DNA from: Planctomycetaceae bacterium
GTDB lineage: Bacteria; Planctomycetota; Planctomycetia; Pirellulales; JAEUIK01
Assembly: GCA_015493185.1 (NCBI GenBank)
Contig: WGDQ01000584.1
Location: 1-5,291 of the forward strand
DNA: 5,291 nt
Reading direction: 5' to 3'
Part shown: positions 4,599-5,291 of the stretch, in pieces
How the letters are laid out: each line of letters opens with the position of its first letter
Position numbering within the stretch: the stretch's first letter is position 1
Program-made: the position numbers and the translations under genes
Notes under the pieces: generated by a model
Database searches by the model: none
The model's input: only the letters and a program-made list of their open reading frames with translations
What the model was told of the DNA's origin: nothing

Positions 4599-5291
4599 TT
4601 AACTCTTGGTTGCCTGTGTCAGACAAGATCCGCCCACGTCCGCAGGGACAAGTTGCGTCGTATCCGTGTTGCAATTGCCCTCGATTGCCTCCGCAGCTTG
4701 CGTACGTTGGAGTACGGCGATCAGGCTTACCCCGTTGGCATACCCCGTTGCACGCTGCCCCTCGAGCAATTCCAGCAACACGTGGCGCTCGCCCCCTAAC
4801 AGCGAAGCCAGCGCTTCGTTGAGCAGTCGGGGCGGCACTCTGAAGTCGGTTCCAGCCTCGCCCAACGCTGAAGCCCGGTGCCGCGACCACGATCGGGCCA
4901 AACGCACCAAAGGCAACAGCCTCGCATTGAAATAAGAAACCAGACACGGCGACACCGGCAGCGATGCCCATAGTCGCTCGAATTGCTGCTGGTCGTAACG
5001 GCGATAATGGCCAAAACTCAGATCGTGCTGACTCCATAGCGAGGCGTTGGCCGGCACCGTAACCAACAGCCGTGCACCGGGGGCCAGGTTTTCGACCAAC
5101 GATCGGAGCAGACGAGCATCGTCGCGAACGTGCTCCAGCACGTCCATCAACAGCACCAAGTCGGCCTGTTGCATGCGCGTGCCCAAATCATCGGGCGCCT
5201 CACCGCAATAGAACTGCACCTGCGGAAAACGCTGCCGGGCCAGTTCGATCGCCTCGCGCGATGTGTCGATTCCATAGCAGCGATACGCATC
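4599..5291 (-). CDS. Class I SAM-dependent methyltransferase (N-terminus beyond the window)
   Basis: It transfers a methyl group from S-adenosylmethionine to an unidentified small-molecule or lipid/sugar acceptor. The frame is open to the right edge, giving 230 visible residues; the upstream codons continue the fold, so the GTG at 5219 is internal and not the start. Visible in order: YGIDTSREAIELARQRFP (6-23), the second strand whose acidic residue binds the SAM ribose; LLMDVLEHVRDD (47-58), motif II; LAPGARLLVTVPA (69-81), motif III; LWSQHDLSFGHYRRY (85-99); and YFNARLLPLVRLARSW (120-135), both common in methyltransferases found near GT2 genes. The glycine-rich motif I should lie just outside the window, so about 50 residues are missing. 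The last 35 residues, rich in Thr, Ala and Gln, look like a variable tail. A role in polysaccharide or glycolipid methylation is an inference from related loci. Confidence 0.88.
   Translation of the reverse strand, partial: DAYRCYGIDTSREAIELARQRFPQVQFYCGEAPDDLGTRMQQADLVLLMDVLEHVRDDARLLRSLVENLAPGARLLVTVPANASLWSQHDLSFGHYRRYDQQQFERLWASLPVSPCLVSYFNARLLPLVRLARSWSRHRASALGEAGTDFRVPPRLLNEALASLLGGERHVLLELLEGQRATGYANGVSLIAVLQRTQAAEAIEGNCNTDTTQLVPADVGGSCLTQATKS

Noticed and set aside
4599..5219. Methyltransferase starting at the GTG at 5219
   Set aside because: The codons upstream of the GTG encode the SAM-binding second strand (YGIDTSREAIELARQRFP) in the same frame to the window edge, so the gene continues beyond the window.

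Overview
This window looks like chromosomal DNA from a GC-rich bacterium, probably a member of the Planctomycetota. That assignment is an inference and only moderately secure. It rests on the GC-rich codon use, a Tat-exported endonuclease/exonuclease/phosphatase protein, loosely packed genes with long gene-free gaps, weak or absent Shine-Dalgarno sites on some genes, and a GT2 / Gfo-Idh-MocA pairing. No rRNA, tRNA, transposase, integrase or CRISPR array is visible.

Layout, left to right. A short unresolved edge (1-77) is followed by hisI on the minus strand (78-527), the phosphoribosyl-AMP cyclohydrolase of histidine biosynthesis. A 605-base divergent gap (528-1132) has no convincing gene but several stem-loops. 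Two plus-strand genes 17 bases apart then form an apparent operon: a GT2-like glycosyltransferase (1133-1915) and a Gfo/Idh/MocA oxidoreductase (best start the TTG at 1933, ending at 3021). A 45-base convergent gap with a GC-rich hairpin separates them from a minus-strand, Tat-exported endonuclease/exonuclease/phosphatase-fold protein (3067-3966). A 401-base stretch (3967-4367) that is AT-richer on its left side carries a small hairpin with T-rich sequence on both flanks. At the right end a class I SAM-dependent methyltransferase enters from beyond the window (4599-5291, N-terminus missing) and is followed 15 bases later on the same strand by a small 71-codon ORF of unknown function (4368-4583).

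How the genes may work together. The glycosyltransferase, the sugar-type oxidoreductase and the methyltransferase are the kinds of enzymes found in cell-surface polysaccharide or glycolipid loci. Only the first two are likely to be co-transcribed. hisI is metabolically unrelated, and the exported phosphodiesterase-fold protein appears to be its own transcription unit. I see no clear evidence of a new defence, mobile or signalling system. The points most worth a second look are the degenerate DxD motif of the glycosyltransferase paired with the oxidoreductase, the small ORF behind the methyltransferase, and the structured gap upstream of hisI and the glycosyltransferase.
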